From assembly GCF_030695035.1 (NCBI RefSeq), contig NZ_JAUYTT010000008.1:806001-870000 (forward strand): DNA of 64,000 nucleotides. The letters run 5' to 3'. The DNA comes from Frigidibacter sp. (GTDB lineage: Bacteria > Pseudomonadota > Alphaproteobacteria > Rhodobacterales > Rhodobacteraceae). The notes beneath the pieces are model-generated. The model did not search any database, was not told the origin of the DNA, and saw only the letters and a list, made by a program, of their open reading frames with translations. This document shows, piece after piece, positions 62,576 to 64,000 of the stretch. Every line of letters starts with the position of its first letter. The stretch's first letter is position 1. The position numbers were made by a program, and so were the translations under genes.

Positions 62576-63871
62576 TCACTCCGCCGCCATCGCGCCCATG
62601 CGGCCGGTCTTCTTGGCCTTGATCCGGTCCTCGATCTCTTCGCGGTAATGCCGGATCAGGCCCTGGATCGGCCAGGCTGCCGCATCGCCAAGCGCACAGA
62701 TGGTGTGGCCCTCGACCTGCTTGGTCACGCTCAGCAGCATGTCGATTTCCTCGACCTCGGCCTCGCCGGTCACCAGCCGCTCCATCACCCGCATCATCCA
62801 GCCGGTGCCTTCGCGGCAGGGCGTGCATTGCCCGCAGCTTTCGTGCTTGAAGAATTTCGACAGCCGCCACACCGCCTTGATGACATCGGTGGACTGGTCC
62901 ATCACGATCATGCAGGCGGTGCCGAAGCTGGATTTCAGCTCGCGCATCCCGTCGTAATCCATGATCGCCGCATCGCACAGATCCGCCGGCAGGATCGGGC
63001 AGGACGCGCCACCCGGGATCACCGCCTTGAGGTTGCTCCAGCCGCCACGCACGCCGCCGCCATGCTTCTCGATCAGCTCCTTCATGCTGATCGACATCGT
63101 CTCCTCGATCACGCAGGGCGTGTTCACATGGCCCGACATTGCGTACAGCTTCACGCCCGCATTGTTCGGCCGGCCAAAGCCCGCGAACCACTCGCCGCCG
63201 CGGCGCAGGATCGTCGGCACCACGGCGATGGATTCGACGTTGTTCACCGTGGTCGGGCAGCCGTAGAGGCCCGCGCCCGCCGGGAACGGCGGCTTCATCC
63301 GCGGCATCCCCTTCTTGCCCTCAAGGCTTTCCAGCAGCGCGGTTTCCTCGCCGCAGATATAGGCCCCGGCGCCGTGATGCAGGTAAAGGTCGAAATCCCA
63401 GCCCGACCCGGCGGCATTCGCGCCCAGAAGCCCCGCGTCATAGCATTCGTCGATGGCCGCCTGCAGCGCTTCCTTCTCGCGGATATATTCGCCGCGGATG
63501 TAGATGTAGCAGGCATGGGCCTGCATCGCGAAGCTGGCGATCAGCGCGCCTTCGATCAGCGTATGCGGATCGTGGCGCATGATCTCGCGGTCCTTGCAGG
63601 TCGCGGGCTCGGATTCGTCGGCGTTGATGACAAGGTAGGCCGGGCGCCCGTCGCTCTGCTTGGGCATGAACGACCATTTGAGCCCGGTCGGGAACCCCGC
63701 CCCGCCGCGGCCACGCAGGCCCGACTTCTTCATCTCGTCCACGATCCAGTCGCGGCCCTTGGCGAGGATGCCGGCGGTGCCATCCCAATGGCCGCGCGCC
63801 TGCGCCCCCTTCAGGCTGCGGTCATGCATCCCGTAGAGGTTGGTAAAGATCCGGTCCTGATCCTTCAGCAT
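62576..63871 (-). CDS. nuoF: NADH-quinone oxidoreductase subunit F
   Basis: 431 aa. NADH- and FMN-binding subunit: [16 protein letters not shown] (FMN/NADH), [34 protein letters not shown], and the N3 4Fe-4S cluster [13 protein letters not shown]. The start at ATG 63871 has GAGG upstream. Confidence 0.97.
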   Translation of the reverse strand: MLKDQDRIFTNLYGMHDRSLKGAQARGHWDGTAGILAKGRDWIVDEMKKSGLRGRGGAGFPTGLKWSFMPKQSDGRPAYLVINADESEPATCKDREIMRHDPHTLIEGALIASFAMQAHACYIYIRGEYIREKEALQAAIDECYDAGLLGANAAGSGWDFDLYLHHGAGAYICGEETALLESLEGKKGMPRMKPPFPAGAGLYGCPTTVNNVESIAVVPTILRRGGEWFAGFGRPNNAGVKLYAMSGHVNTPCVIEETMSISMKELIEKHGGGVRGGWSNLKAVIPGGASCPILPADLCDAAIMDYDGMRELKSSFGTACMIVMDQSTDVIKAVWRLSKFFKHESCGQCTPCREGTGWMMRVMERLVTGEAEVEEIDMLLSVTKQVEGHTICALGDAAAWPIQGLIRHYREEIEDRIKAKKTGRMGAMAAE

Positions 63872-63886
63872 CGTTGCATCCTCAAA

Positions 63887-64000
63887 TCACTGGCGCTTTT
63901 GCCGTTGCCAGATCCGCCAGGTCACGACCAGCGCCCAGAAGAACGCGGCCATCGCGGCCAGGTCGAACAGGAACACATAGCGGGCCTCGAGCCCGAACCT
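63887..64000 (-). CDS. C-terminal part of a small membrane protein upstream of nuoF (partial)
   Basis: 37 residues plus stop run in from the right edge. They contain one hydrophobic helix (YVFLFDLAAMAAFFWALVV) and a basic end (WRIWQRQKRQ). The stop lies 15 bases before nuoF, so it belongs to the operon. The rest, and probably nuoE, lie outside the window. Confidence 0.65.
   Translation of the reverse strand, partial: RFGLEARYVFLFDLAAMAAFFWALVVTWRIWQRQKRQ

Overview
The window is a high-GC alphaproteobacterial chromosome segment, most likely from the Rhodobacteraceae (Rhodobacter/Tabrizicola/Gemmobacter-like). The grounds are the nuo operon with family-typical small genes between its subunits and a birA-coaX-rnj tail, the surE-pcm-nlpD and tatABC-DUF815 runs, a Hint-domain protein, and the base composition. 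This is inferred from gene order and protein character, not from a database search. No rRNA, tRNA, CRISPR array or insertion sequence was seen.

Layout. (1) 1-21.5 kb is an accessory lipid/polyketide locus. Its core is a minus-strand run of five genes: a TPR protein, an alkaline-phosphatase-superfamily protein, a Gly/Ala-rich tandem-repeat protein, and two giant multidomain synthases joined by an ATGA overlap. The larger synthase reads NMO-NMO-KS-AT-ACP-KR-DH and the second reads KS-AT-DH-PPTase. Around it lie an intact sulfotransferase, a degenerate sulfotransferase paralogue, a secreted LpqC/PHB-depolymerase-like esterase, a beta-propeller-like protein and the start of a type I phosphodiesterase. 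Together they look like a self-contained 'secondary lipid' (Pfa-like) pathway whose product may be sulfated or phospho-modified. (2) 21.8-29.4 kb is housekeeping: radA, cvpA, purF, an SDR, then surE-pcm-nlpD. (3) 29.5-30.4 kb is an AT-rich single-gene insert (DUF2971). (4) 30.4-33.1 kb holds tatA-tatB-tatC and a DUF815 ATPase. (5) 33.2-43.7 kb is mixed: a divergent EamA/LysR pair, an orphan Fe-type ABC ATPase, a second AT-rich insert (possible ART-like protein), a histidine phosphatase and SDR, a Hint protein, prfC, and a transglutaminase-like protein. (6) 43.8-48 kb has an OsmC protein, a phytase-like esterase and a DEAD-box helicase. (7) 48-64 kb is a long minus-strand operon: [partial small membrane protein]-nuoF-lipoprotein-nuoG-lipoprotein-nuoH-orf91-nuoI-CMD protein-nuoJ-nuoK-nuoL-nuoM-nuoN-birA-coaX-rnj, ending in a strong terminator.

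A dispersed intergenic repeat of about 196 bp, rich in conserved hairpins, occurs in three near-full copies (25650, 40125, 47770), one degenerate copy (42597) and two probable remnants (30416, 35210). Every copy sits just downstream of a gene 3' end. After the synthase locus it is the most notable non-coding signal.
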